Shown: positions 34,001-42,289 of the stretch, piece by piece | How the letters are laid out: each line of letters starts with the position of its first letter | Numbering within the stretch: position 1 is the stretch's first letter | Source: JACJYC01 sp964558465 | GTDB taxonomy: Bacteria; Bacteroidota; Bacteroidia; Chitinophagales; Saprospiraceae | Direction of reading: 5' to 3' | NCBI GenBank assembly: GCA_964558465.1 | Contig: CAZLEF010000011.1 | Coordinates: forward strand, 1 to 64,000 | DNA length: 64,000 bases | The notes under the pieces: model-generated | Databases searched by the model: none | Told to the model about the DNA's origin: nothing | What the model saw: the letters and a program-made list of their open reading frames with translations, nothing else | Program-made: the position numbers and the translations under genes

Positions 34001-35329
34001 ATGAAACGGGTCAAATCAATTATGTCTCTTTTGCTGGCCATTTTTGCCACGGGCATGATCTACGCTCAACAATCCGGAATCCAATATTACCGTGCCAACG
34101 ATAAAACAGGGATCAACGGTTTTGAGCCCTCCAAAAATGATTCGGTTGTTTACGAAGGCTTCAAATTCCGGGTAGGCGGCAGCTTTACCCAGCAATTCCA
34201 GGCCCTGAAACACGAAAACAATGCAGACGTAAAGGAGGCTACCTTAAACGGCAAAACCGTCAACCTTAACGAATTGTATCCGCTGGGGTCCGGGTTCAAC
34301 CTGGCAACTGCCAACCTGAATTTCGACTTCCAGATCGAAGACGGTATCCGGGTATCGCTGGAAAACTACATGTCTTCCCGCCACCACTCCGAATTCTGGG
34401 TAAAAGGCGGTTATATCCAGATCGATAAACTGCCGATGTTGGGCAACCCCGAATGGTTTACCAAATACATGCGGGTCAAGATCGGTCACTTCCAACCCAA
34501 CTACGGCGATCAGCTATGGCGCCGCACCGACAACGGTAACGCAATTCTGAACCCATTCGTGGGCAACTATATCATGGACGCGTTTACGACCGAGATCGGC
34601 GGTGAAGTGTATGTAATGCCGACCTATGATCTTACCTTGATGGTGGGTATGAACGCCGGCCTGATCAGCGGCAACGTACAGGATGTGGAACGCAAACCAT
34701 CCATCTATTTCAAAGCCGCTTACGACAAACAATTCACCAAAGACTTCCGCTTCAGGATCTCCGGGTCGGGTTATTCCAACAACGGCTCTGCACGGAACAC
34801 CCTCTATGCAGGCGACCGGACGGGTTCGAGGTTCTACTTTGCCGGTGAACCCACCTATTATGTTGCCAGCGGCGTGGTTACCGCAAGCTCCACCGCCAAC
34901 CGGTTCACATCCGGCCGGATCAGCCCCGACTTTACGTACCAGGTGATGGCCCTGCAGTTCTCCCCGTTCATCAAGTACAAAGGCATCGAATTGTTTGGTA
35001 CCTACGAACATGCTGAAGGTGTGAGAAGCGTAGAAGAAACCGATACCCGGTCCTTCAACCAATGGGCGGTAGAAGGTGTGCTCCGGTTCCTGCCCAACGA
35101 GCAAGCGTTCGTCGGCGGACGGTATAACAAAGCTTATGGCCGCCTTTCCGGATTCACGGAAGATGTTTCCATCAACCGTCTCGAAGTCTCCGCCGGGTGG
35201 TTCCCAAGCAAAAACCTGCTGCTCAAAGGCGCCTATATCAACCAGGAATACGTTGACTTCCCGAGAAGCGACTACCGCTCTGAAGGCATTTTCAAAGGCT
35301 GGATGATTGAAGCGGTTGTTGGGTTCTGA
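34001..35329 (+). CDS. Outer-membrane beta-barrel porin (OprP/OprO-like)
   Basis: A 442-residue exported protein with a signal peptide cleaved after I-Y-A-Q. The mature part is dense in alternating aromatic/polar strands ('FKFRVGGSFTQQFQAL', 'FDFQIEDGIRVSLENYMSSRHH', 'YMRVKIGHFQPNYGDQLWRRTDN'), and the last residue is Phe in 'MIEAVVGF'. 'GHFQPNYGDQ' matches the plug-strand region of phosphate-selective porins. It lies 41 bp after yceI, and the three-gene context suggests it passes, or accompanies, the same lipophilic ligand. Confidence 0.85.
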   Translation: MKRVKSIMSLLLAIFATGMIYAQQSGIQYYRANDKTGINGFEPSKNDSVVYEGFKFRVGGSFTQQFQALKHENNADVKEATLNGKTVNLNELYPLGSGFNLATANLNFDFQIEDGIRVSLENYMSSRHHSEFWVKGGYIQIDKLPMLGNPEWFTKYMRVKIGHFQPNYGDQLWRRTDNGNAILNPFVGNYIMDAFTTEIGGEVYVMPTYDLTLMVGMNAGLISGNVQDVERKPSIYFKAAYDKQFTKDFRFRISGSGYSNNGSARNTLYAGDRTGSRFYFAGEPTYYVASGVVTASSTANRFTSGRISPDFTYQVMALQFSPFIKYKGIELFGTYEHAEGVRSVEETDTRSFNQWAVEGVLRFLPNEQAFVGGRYNKAYGRLSGFTEDVSINRLEVSAGWFPSKNLLLKGAYINQEYVDFPRSDYRSEGIFKGWMIEAVVGF

Positions 35330-35341
35330 CGCTAGATGTTG

Positions 35342-35454
35342 GCCACGCCCGTGGCGTGGCAGATGTTAGGACAGAGATGCTGGATGCTGGATACTGGATG
35401 CAAGGTACTGGAGCCGTAAGTGACCCAGAATCAAGTATCCGGCATCCAGCATCC
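35342..35454. repeat. REP palindrome plus long hairpin after the porin gene
   Basis: A GCCACGCC-cgt-GGCGTGGC palindrome (35342-35360) is followed by a hairpin with 20-nt arms, 35376-35395 and 35434-35453, pairing at 19 of 20 positions and built from GGATGCT/GGATACT units. T-rich sequence follows, so it can also serve as the porin terminator. Confidence 0.85.
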
Positions 35455-35472
35455 TTATTTAAGCCTTTTTTT

Positions 35473-35480
35473 TATTTTTG
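35473..35480 (+). promoter_or_regulatory. Bacteroidota -7 box (TATTTTTG)
   Basis: An exact TAnnTTTG match 30 bp before the second YceI-like start codon. This supports ATG 35511 over a TTG at 35478, which lies inside the box. Confidence 0.5.
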
Positions 35481-35510
35481 TATTTACAGGTCTTATTCAA
35501 TGACTGCAAA

Positions 35511-36158
35511 ATGGCAAACTTAACGTCGATCGCACTGTTCTCTGCTTTTTTCTCCTTTTTTGCCGATGACCGGTTGTCCGCCGGTTTGTTTTCGGATACC
35601 ACCCGCAGCCGGTCTTACCAGATACTGGAAGAAAGCCGGCTTTTCCTGGAGGGATCCAGCAACGTCAACCAATTCAAATGCAGGTGCGAAGAGTCCTTTC
35701 CGGCAGCCTCTTTCGCTTTCGAAAACGACGAAAACAGCTTTGGTAAAATTAAATTCTTCGACACCCGGCTGGCCATCAAAACCCGCAACCTGGAATGCGG
35801 CAACAAGATGATGAACAAAGACCTGCAACGCGCCCTCCATGCGGAGGCTTTCCCCTATATCGCCATCCAGCTCAGCGAAGCCTTCTTCAGGGTCGAAAAT
35901 ACTTTCCCGGATAAAATTCACCAGAAATGGACCCCGATGACCGCTCAAACCTTTATCTCTATTGCCGGCCAGACCCGGAAAGTCCAACTGGACGTCCACG
36001 TGCAAAAAACCGGCAATGACCGGTACCGGTTCACCGCTGCCAAAGACCTCCGGATGACAGATTTCGGCATTACCCCTCCCACCGCCCTGCTTGGCCTGGT
36101 GAAAGTGGACGACCGGATCCGGATCAACCTCGACCTGGCAATCGCCATTCTTCCCTAA
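35511..36158 (+). CDS. Second YceI-like protein, diverged
   Basis: A 215-residue exported protein: a short hydrophobic leader ('LTSIALFSAFFSFFADD') and then a YceI-like fold. It is much diverged at the start ('FLEGSSNVNQFKCRCEESFP') but recognisable from 'LAIKTRNLECGNKMMNKDLQRALHAEAFPYIAIQL' through 'FISIAGQTRKVQLDVHV' to 'LRMTDFGITPPTALLGLVKVDDRIRINLDL'. Two cysteine clusters (C-R-C and E-C-G) are absent from the first YceI protein and could form a disulfide. Its own promoter and the hairpin upstream separate it from the porin. Confidence 0.85.
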   Translation: MANLTSIALFSAFFSFFADDRLSAGLFSDTTRSRSYQILEESRLFLEGSSNVNQFKCRCEESFPAASFAFENDENSFGKIKFFDTRLAIKTRNLECGNKMMNKDLQRALHAEAFPYIAIQLSEAFFRVENTFPDKIHQKWTPMTAQTFISIAGQTRKVQLDVHVQKTGNDRYRFTAAKDLRMTDFGITPPTALLGLVKVDDRIRINLDLAIAILP

Positions 36159-36162
36159 TTTT

Positions 36163-36215
36163 TTAGTTAAAACTAATCAATTAGTTGCACTACTAACTGA
36201 TTAGTTGTATATTTG
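36163..36215 (+). promoter_or_regulatory. blaI promoter with overlapping inverted-repeat operators
   Basis: A -33 TTG (36185-36187) and -7 TATATTTG (36208-36215) lie 20 bp apart, the Bacteroidota layout. Over them sit TTAGTT-AA-AACTAA (36163-36176) and TAGTTGCACTACTA (36182-36195). The latter differs at one base from the operator of the second blaI gene (46155-46168, minus strand). Its position over the -33 box implies that BlaI represses its own operon. Confidence 0.75.
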
Positions 36216-36233
36216 GCCAAAATTGCACATCCA

Positions 36234-36617
36234 ATGCAAAAACTGGCCAAAAGAGAAGAGCAGATCATGCAGATCCTGTGGCGCCTGGAAGCAGCCTTCG
36301 TCAAGGACATCATCGACGAATTCCCGGAGCCCAAGCCGCATTACAACACGGTCTCCACCATCATCCGGATCCTCGAGGAGAAAGGGTTTGTCGATCATCA
36401 GCAGTTCGGAAACACTTACCGTTATTACCCCCTTGTAAAAAAAGACGTATACCAGCAACAGGAATTGGGGGATATCCTCCATACCTACTTCGACAATTCC
36501 TACCCAAAAATGGTGGCGTATTTCGCACGGGAAGAGAAGATCAGCCCGGAGGAACTGGAAGATATCCTGAAGACCATCCGGGCAGAAGAAACGAGTGAAA
36601 ATAACGGCAAACCTTAA
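36234..36617 (+). CDS. BlaI/MecI-family transcriptional repressor
   Basis: A 127-residue winged-helix repressor. 'LAKREEQIMQILWRLEAAFVKDIIDEFPEPKPHYNTVSTIIRILEEKGFV' is the BlaI DNA-binding domain. The C-terminal helices ('QELGDILHTYFDNSYPKMVAYFAREEKISPEELEDILKTI') make the dimerisation arm with the usual protease-sensitive region before it. The ATG at 36234 follows the promoter closely. The gene lies 12 bp upstream of an M56 protease gene, the standard two-gene signal system in which the protease inactivates the repressor. Confidence 0.93.
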   Translation: MQKLAKREEQIMQILWRLEAAFVKDIIDEFPEPKPHYNTVSTIIRILEEKGFVDHQQFGNTYRYYPLVKKDVYQQQELGDILHTYFDNSYPKMVAYFAREEKISPEELEDILKTIRAEETSENNGKP

Positions 36618-36629
36618 AAATTCCGACTG

Positions 36630-39377
36630 ATGGTACCTTATATCCTCCACGCATCCCTGCTGGTCAGCGCTTGTTACCTGTTTTACAAGTTCCTGCTGGA
36701 ACGGGAAACTTTTTTCCATATCAACCGCTGGGTGCTGGCCGCCTGTATTGTGATGGCTTTCAGCCTTCCCCGGCTTACCATCCCCGAGCAATGGTCGTTG
36801 TGGAACGGCGGTTCTTTTGGTCAGGCAGTTTTACAGTCCGGCAGTCCGCAGTCCGGCGGCCCTCAAATCAACGCCTCAACACATCAACAAATCAACACAT
36901 TCCAGGCCGGCAGTCCGACAGTTGGCGCCGCCGCTGATGAACCCCAGGCGGATATCAACCCGGCAGTCTCCACTCCCCGAATCATCGATTCCTCAAATCC
37001 TCGATTCCTCGATTCCTCAAATCCTCCAATCCTCGATTCCTCCAATACCAAACCCTTAACCAAATTTTCCGTAGCCCAGATCCTGACCTATATCTACCTC
37101 ACGGGCGTGGTCATATTCGGTCTGAATTTTTTACTGCAGCTCGGGATCTTGTTGTACCTGCGCTTTTCCCGGCCGGGCATCCGCGACGGACGTTTCCGGA
37201 TCGTCGAACTGACTGAGGATAAAGCCCCTTATTCTTTCTGGAACAACATTTTTATCAATCCGGCGCGGTACGAATGGGAAACGTTCAACCAGATCCTGCG
37301 GCACGAAAAGATCCATATTGCCCAAAGGCATACGCTCGATATCCTGCTGGCCGAATTGCTGGTCATTGTCCAGTGGTTCAATCCTTTTGCCTGGTATTAC
37401 CGGAAAGCGGTGGAGAACAACCTCGAATTCCTCACCGACAAAACCATGCTCGCCTCCGGGGCCGACAAACAATCCTATCAGCTGAACCTGCTGAAGGTCT
37501 GTGTGCCCCAACTTCCTTTGAACCTGACTACTAACTATAATCAATCCATTTTAAAAAGAAGAATTGTCATGATGAACAGTAAGAAATCATCCGTAAGCTC
37601 GGCATGGAAGTACCTGTTCCTGCTTCCATTGCTCGGGCTGTCCATTTTCACCCTGAATGCGGTAAAAAGTACCGCACAGAACCTGCACACCCCCGGCGGT
37701 TTGCTGGCTTTTCTGGACGACCAACCGGAAACCACGGCCATACCCGGTATGGAAGGTTTTACGAACAATGGCGCCTACCTCGAGCCAAGCGGCAAATGGT
37801 ACGGCCGCCTGACGGGCAACGAATTTTGTGTCGAATTTGTCAACCGCGAAACCGGGAAATGGGGCCGGAACCAATGGTCCAGGAGCGAATGTTTCGACAA
37901 ATCGGCATTCACCGGCCTTTCCGCCGGCGCCACTGAATTCAGAATGGACCGGGAAGCCGGGACGATGGTTTTCCAGGGCAAATTTGAAGGCAACGACGGC
38001 GAAGGCCAGTACACCTTCACCGAAAAACCTGAATTCCGGGCCTATCTCCAACAGGAAGGTTTCTCGGATGTGCCCGACGAACTGATGGTCCATTTTTTCC
38101 TGGCCGACATCAGCAAAGCCTGGTTTGCCTACCTGAAACAGAATGGTTATACCAAGATCACGGAAGAGGAACTGGAGGCCGCCGCCGTGCATTCCATCAC
38201 CCTGGATTACCTCAAAAAGTCGCTGCCGGAATTCCAGGCTTACGGGTTCAAAAACATGAACCTGTCGGACCTCGTGCAGTTTACCATCCACGATGTAACC
38301 CCGGAATACATCAAATCCATGAAAGACCTTGGCTACAAGGATTTCAGTGTGGAAGAGATCGTTCAGGCTTCCATTCATGATGTCAATCCGGCCTATATCA
38401 AAGCCCTGAAAGAGGCCGGTTACAGCGACCTGCCCATGGAAACCCTGGTGCAGTTTTCCATCCATGATGTCGACGCCAAATACATCAAAGCGCTCGATGA
38501 GGCCGGCTTCCGGAAACTAAGCCCGGAGGAGATCGTCCAGTTTTCCATTCATGATGTGGATGCGGATTTCATCAAATCCCTAAAGGCTTCCGGGATGGGC
38601 GATATGAGCGCCGAGGAGATCGTACAATACGCCATCCATGATGTGGACGCGGATTATATCAAATCCCTCGAGCAAGCCGGCATCAAGGGCCTCGATCGGG
38701 AATCCGTGGTGCAACTCTCCATTCACGACGTGGACGCTGAATATATCCAATCGTTGGCGCAAGCCGGTATCAAAGATCTGAACGTAGAGCAGATCGTTCA
38801 ATACGCGATCCACGATGTGGATGCGGAATATATCCGGGACATGGAACAGGCCGGGTTCAAGGACCTCGACCAGGAAAAGATCATCCAGTTGGCCATACAC
38901 GATGTGGATGCTGATTTTGTCAAATCTCTGGAACAGGCCGGTTTTTCGGACCTGGACATGGACGAGATCGTCCAGATGGCCATCCACGATGTGGACGTCG
39001 ACTATATCAAATCCCTGCGCGACCTGGGCCTCGACAAACTCAGCCTGGAGGAGATCGTGCAGGCCAGCATCCACGATGTGGAGCCGTCCGAGATCAAGGA
39101 ATTGCAGGCGCTGGGGTACAAGGGTATGGGCATCGAGGAGATCGTCCAGTTGCAGATCCACGACGTGGACGCCGATTTTATAAAAGGCCTGAACGCGTTG
39201 GGATTCAAAAACATTCCCGTAGAACAATTGGTGCAGGCGCAGATTCACGACGTAGATGAGGATTTCATCAAGGAAATGCGCGAAAAAGGACACAACAGCA
39301 ATGACCTGGAGGATTATATCAAGTTGAAGTACGAGCGGGAGGGGAACTGGTCGCGGTCGCGGAAGCGGCAGGAGTAA
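36630..39377 (+). CDS. M56 (BlaR1-type) membrane metalloprotease with twelve 29-residue C-terminal repeats
   Basis: A 915-residue sensor protease. TM helices lie at about 5-22, 33-52, 145-172 and 322-340. The zinc site is HEKIH (225-229), with a downstream 'ENNLEFLTDKTML' helix typical of M56. The region after the last TM is periplasmic: an unknown domain (~350-470), degenerate repeats, then exactly twelve 29-residue repeats (553-900) of the form I-H-D-V-D-A-D-[FY]-I-K-x-L-x3-G-[FIY]-x-D-L-x3-E-I-V-Q-x2, and a 15-residue basic tail. There is no penicillin-binding domain, so it is not a beta-lactam sensor. The linker at residues 67-140 is low complexity and encoded by DNA repeats found elsewhere between genes. 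The repeats probably stack as helical hairpins to bind an unknown ligand. Confidence 0.88.
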   Translation: MVPYILHASLLVSACYLFYKFLLERETFFHINRWVLAACIVMAFSLPRLTIPEQWSLWNGGSFGQAVLQSGSPQSGGPQINASTHQQINTFQAGSPTVGAAADEPQADINPAVSTPRIIDSSNPRFLDSSNPPILDSSNTKPLTKFSVAQILTYIYLTGVVIFGLNFLLQLGILLYLRFSRPGIRDGRFRIVELTEDKAPYSFWNNIFINPARYEWETFNQILRHEKIHIAQRHTLDILLAELLVIVQWFNPFAWYYRKAVENNLEFLTDKTMLASGADKQSYQLNLLKVCVPQLPLNLTTNYNQSILKRRIVMMNSKKSSVSSAWKYLFLLPLLGLSIFTLNAVKSTAQNLHTPGGLLAFLDDQPETTAIPGMEGFTNNGAYLEPSGKWYGRLTGNEFCVEFVNRETGKWGRNQWSRSECFDKSAFTGLSAGATEFRMDREAGTMVFQGKFEGNDGEGQYTFTEKPEFRAYLQQEGFSDVPDELMVHFFLADISKAWFAYLKQNGYTKITEEELEAAAVHSITLDYLKKSLPEFQAYGFKNMNLSDLVQFTIHDVTPEYIKSMKDLGYKDFSVEEIVQASIHDVNPAYIKALKEAGYSDLPMETLVQFSIHDVDAKYIKALDEAGFRKLSPEEIVQFSIHDVDADFIKSLKASGMGDMSAEEIVQYAIHDVDADYIKSLEQAGIKGLDRESVVQLSIHDVDAEYIQSLAQAGIKDLNVEQIVQYAIHDVDAEYIRDMEQAGFKDLDQEKIIQLAIHDVDADFVKSLEQAGFSDLDMDEIVQMAIHDVDVDYIKSLRDLGLDKLSLEEIVQASIHDVEPSEIKELQALGYKGMGIEEIVQLQIHDVDADFIKGLNALGFKNIPVEQLVQAQIHDVDEDFIKEMREKGHNSNDLEDYIKLKYEREGNWSRSRKRQE
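36835..37044. repeat. Intergenic-type tandem repeats lying in frame within the M56 gene
   Basis: 36835-36860 has GCAGTCCG-type heptamers; 36985-37044 has TTCCTCGA/TTCCTCAA/ATCCTCC octamers. Both match families otherwise seen only between genes. They encode a Ser/Pro/Asn-rich linker with 'DSSNPRFLDSSNPPILDSSN' and leave the frame open. Confidence 0.85.
38286..39329 (+). repeat. Twelve 87-bp coding repeats (29 aa each)
   Basis: Every unit starts with codons for I-H-D-V. Units are similar but not identical in DNA, so the array is old or under selection rather than freshly amplified. Two or more degenerate units precede it. Confidence 0.95.
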
Positions 39378-39404
39378 AATTGAAAGGTGAGCTTTATTTT
39401 GTTG

Positions 39405-39450
39405 AATAAAAGCCATCCGGAAACTTACTTGTATTTGGATGGCTTTTATT
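39405..39450. terminator. Bidirectional hairpin terminator
   Basis: AATAAAAGCCATCC (39405-39418) and its exact complement (39437-39450) flank an 18-nt loop. With A- and T-rich ends it can terminate both the M56 gene and the convergent restriction gene. Confidence 0.8.
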
Positions 39451-39479
39451 GACTTTATAGCTAACTTCTAAAGACTTAA

Positions 39480-40217
39480 TTAAGAACGTGCCGCCTCAGC
39501 GGCAACGTGACCTGCAAGTGAGGTTATAAAGGCTTTAAGACTTGTCATACCTGACAAATCACCATAAACGCCGGTGGTTTCCGCGCTTCGATCCGAGGTA
39601 ATGATGGAAGCTGCCGAATAAAGCTGTTCTTGCATAAGTTTTTGACAAAGAATATCGTAACGTTGCAGATAGGATGTTCCGTTAAATTCCGGGAATACAG
39701 GAAAATGTCGCGAACTGATGGTTATAGGGCGGCGGGATTCCGGAGCATCTTCAACCATGATCATCCACCCTATAAAAGGTCTGAGTTGTTTTCCAAATGC
39801 GCCTTCCCGGTAAGCAGTTCTGAAATCATGGGCTGTGCCAATTGCTTCTTCCGCTCTGTTATTAAAGTTGTTTCCGAATGAAGGTCCTACTTGGCTTTTG
39901 AGCTCGATTGCAGCAATTAGCCGATTTTGATGAATTACCAGAATATCCCAAAGCTTGGAAGGCCGGAAAAACCCAGGTAGCGTTAAAATTGATTTTTCAA
40001 GGTGAATTTCAGCGGAAGCAAGCCCGTTATCCTTAATCAGGTCAATCATAAGATCAGCAAAGCCATCCATGTTTTTTCCTGCGGTAACACCTGCCCTTTC
40101 GCCTTGATCAATAATTCCGGTTTCCAGTTGTTTTTGTCTTGCTTTCTCGCGGTTACCCCAGAAAGCTTTTGTTGCTTCCTTTGCTTTAATATCAAAATTG
40201 GATAAATGCAGTGCCAT
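39480..40217 (-). CDS. PaeR7I-type (XhoI isoschizomer) restriction endonuclease
   Basis: A 245-residue type II enzyme of the PaeR7I family, whose known members cut CTCGAG. Family blocks are 'GKNMDGFADLMIDLI', 'LPGFFRPSKLWDILVI' and 'AAIELKSQVGPSFGNNFNNRAEEAIGTAHDFRTAYREGAFG'. The PD-(D/E)XK residues are Asp91, Glu105 and Lys107. Length is normal and no lesion is seen. Its ATG is 2 bp after the stop of the methyltransferase gene, so translation of the toxin-like nuclease is tied to that of the protecting enzyme. Base composition is lower in GC than the flanking host genes, consistent with horizontal acquisition. Confidence 0.93.
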   Translation of the reverse strand: MALHLSNFDIKAKEATKAFWGNREKARQKQLETGIIDQGERAGVTAGKNMDGFADLMIDLIKDNGLASAEIHLEKSILTLPGFFRPSKLWDILVIHQNRLIAAIELKSQVGPSFGNNFNNRAEEAIGTAHDFRTAYREGAFGKQLRPFIGWMIMVEDAPESRRPITISSRHFPVFPEFNGTSYLQRYDILCQKLMQEQLYSAASIITSDRSAETTGVYGDLSGMTSLKAFITSLAGHVAAEAARS

Positions 40218-40219
40218 TT

Positions 40220-41950
40220 TTATTTTCTGTTTTCACTTCTGCTCAATATTGCACCTTCAGCATCGGACAAGGCATAAAGTTGAAAGACTGCACGATTAGA
40301 AATCTCAATGTCATCCTTAGTGAATGCCTCCAAAAGCATTCTTTTGATATTGTCTGGAACATCTCCCCAAAGAGGAATTCGAATACGCCTAAGATATTGG
40401 GCCTGAAAGCGCAAATAACCACCACGCATCCGTGTTGTGTAGGCCGACACAAACAAACGGGCAATACCCGCTCGAAGAACGGTTTGTAAAGCCCTTAAAT
40501 CCCAATCATGAGAAGTAATGTAATAAAGATTGTGATGTGGATAAAGTTCACCGGGCTCATAAACAATGTTGGCCTCCCCCTTAATATCAGGAATTAAAAG
40601 CTTGGGCGTTGCTGTCAGCTTTCCATCGATCCGGTCGATTGTCCTATACCAATTAGAAGGAGTCTTCCGCGCGCAATGACGGTTGGCAATCTGGTCTTTT
40701 CTTTCTTCCAAATACTTTTTAAGGCGGGGATAATGATCGAGCTTCACCAGGCGACCATTTATTTCAAAAGGATTAATCAAACCCAATCCGCGCCATTGAA
40801 CCTTTCCGGAAACAATATCTTGAGTTGTAGCCAGGGGCAGCTTGCGGCTTGGCTCAACGTCTAGATGCTCAAACGGGCCAATATAACATTCATCCGCTCC
40901 CGTAGCTACTCCTATTCCAACCTTGCATCCGGCTTCCTCTAAAGTGGGGAATTTTTTTTCCAATCGGCGCACAATACCAAGTTGATCCGGTGAATCAAAA
41001 ATCCAAGGCTCTGCATTATTCAGTATGCCTTTAAGTTCAAGCACATCAGGGTGGGCTTGGATTGGAGGACCAACAAGTGCCCTGGCTAAATTTTCAAGTC
41101 CTTTTTTATCAAAATCAGGTCTGTGGGCGATACGGGTTGCTCCGACAGGCTGCCGGGATATTACAATAATAGACGGATAAGCTGATACTTCTGAGTGAAA
41201 AGCTGGAGTATCAACCATATCCACATAAGCTTTAAGATGATAATATTTTGAAATCAACAGTCTAAGTGGGCCACCGTACCGGTTCTTTGTCCATCTATCA
41301 GAACAAATAAAAGCAAGATGCCCATTTGGAGCAAGCAAGCGTAAGGATCTTTCAATAAATGGAATGTACAAATCCGCACGATCATATATTGTACTGTATC
41401 GTTCACGATAAGCTGCCAAAAGAAGGCTGGGAATACGTTCTTGTCGAACATAAGGGGGATTTCCAACCACGAAATCCATGTTTTGAGGTAATGCAGTAAG
41501 AAGAAAATCGCCTTGGATAAGCCAAACCTGAACCAACCGGGTGGCTACATCCATAGAAATATCCTGTTCGATTAAAAAATCCAAAAGTTTGGCCCGTGTG
41601 TTTAAAAAAGTTGCACCATGTAGTTCCACCGCACAAATACAATTCCTCAACTCCTCATACACGTCATCTTTTTTATCGGACGAAAACTTCCAAGACTGGA
41701 GCAATCGTCCTGCCACCGGTAGTACAAAATCACCGTTCCCGAAAGAAGGCTCAAGAATACTCATTTGATAAAGGGGCTTATCAATTGTATAACCCACCAA
41801 ATCAAGGATAAACTCTACAACATTCTGGCGCGTAAAAACTGCCCCGCGTTCATCAATGCCGGCGGATGCCATTCGGTCAATGGCCTTCAATACATCATCC
41901 TGAAAAAGCGATGATGTGAGTAATTCAGAATGAATTGGAGGCGATGACAT
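40220..41950 (-). CDS. PaeR7I-type N6-adenine DNA methyltransferase
   Basis: A 576-residue gamma-class methyltransferase that would protect CTCGAG sites. 'RGAVFTRQNVVEFILDLVG' and motif I 'ILEPSFGNGDFVLP' (about 66-79) bind SAM; 'DFVVGNPPYVRQERIP' is catalytic motif IV (N-P-P-Y). The C-terminal half ('GIGVATGADECYIG', 'LRFQAQYLRRIRIPLW') is the target-recognition part. The ATG at 41950 is used; the frame extends to 42016 but no family sequence is present there. No controller (C) protein gene is visible. Confidence 0.92.
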   Translation of the reverse strand: MSSPPIHSELLTSSLFQDDVLKAIDRMASAGIDERGAVFTRQNVVEFILDLVGYTIDKPLYQMSILEPSFGNGDFVLPVAGRLLQSWKFSSDKKDDVYEELRNCICAVELHGATFLNTRAKLLDFLIEQDISMDVATRLVQVWLIQGDFLLTALPQNMDFVVGNPPYVRQERIPSLLLAAYRERYSTIYDRADLYIPFIERSLRLLAPNGHLAFICSDRWTKNRYGGPLRLLISKYYHLKAYVDMVDTPAFHSEVSAYPSIIVISRQPVGATRIAHRPDFDKKGLENLARALVGPPIQAHPDVLELKGILNNAEPWIFDSPDQLGIVRRLEKKFPTLEEAGCKVGIGVATGADECYIGPFEHLDVEPSRKLPLATTQDIVSGKVQWRGLGLINPFEINGRLVKLDHYPRLKKYLEERKDQIANRHCARKTPSNWYRTIDRIDGKLTATPKLLIPDIKGEANIVYEPGELYPHHNLYYITSHDWDLRALQTVLRAGIARLFVSAYTTRMRGGYLRFQAQYLRRIRIPLWGDVPDNIKRMLLEAFTKDDIEISNRAVFQLYALSDAEGAILSRSENRK

Positions 41951-41996
41951 ATTCAATATGATTTGAAATGGCAAGATAAAACAATTTGGTTTAATT

Positions 41997-42190
41997 TTAC
42001 CCCCTTCTTTCAGCATTTTTACGCAGACCTGCGTAGTCTGATCCGGTATATCTACCCTTCAAAAGCCTTGTTTCGCCATCTAATTTTGCATTTGAACAAA
42101 CCGTGACTAAAACTTGATCTGGTTTTTGAACAACCAGGCGGGGCATCTTTGGCTTATAGCCAGCTTGTGACCACATTTCACCGGCAGTTG
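41997..42190 (-). other. Possible 3' remnant of a gene upstream of the methyltransferase
   Basis: A minus-strand frame reads 'GEMWSQAGYKPKMPRLVVQKPDQVLVTVCS...RRG' and stops at 41997. Its amino-acid make-up is protein-like, and its composition matches the restriction island rather than the next host gene. It has no credible start: further upstream the frame runs into the promoter of the ScyD-like gene. It may be the tail of a gene carried in with the island. I do not recognise the family. Confidence 0.3.
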
Positions 42191-42289
42191 ATGACAGGGC
42201 TTCTGCAATCCGGCACAAAAAGGCTGTCAGGATCGGCAATGAACATCCAATGACGTAATACAATCTTGTTAATCTTAAATACCAAAACC

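Noticed and set aside
38286..39329. IHDV repeats as ankyrin or TPR units
   Set aside because: Unit length 29 rather than 33-34, and neither the ankyrin TPLH pattern nor the TPR W-L-G-Y-A-F-A-P pattern is present.
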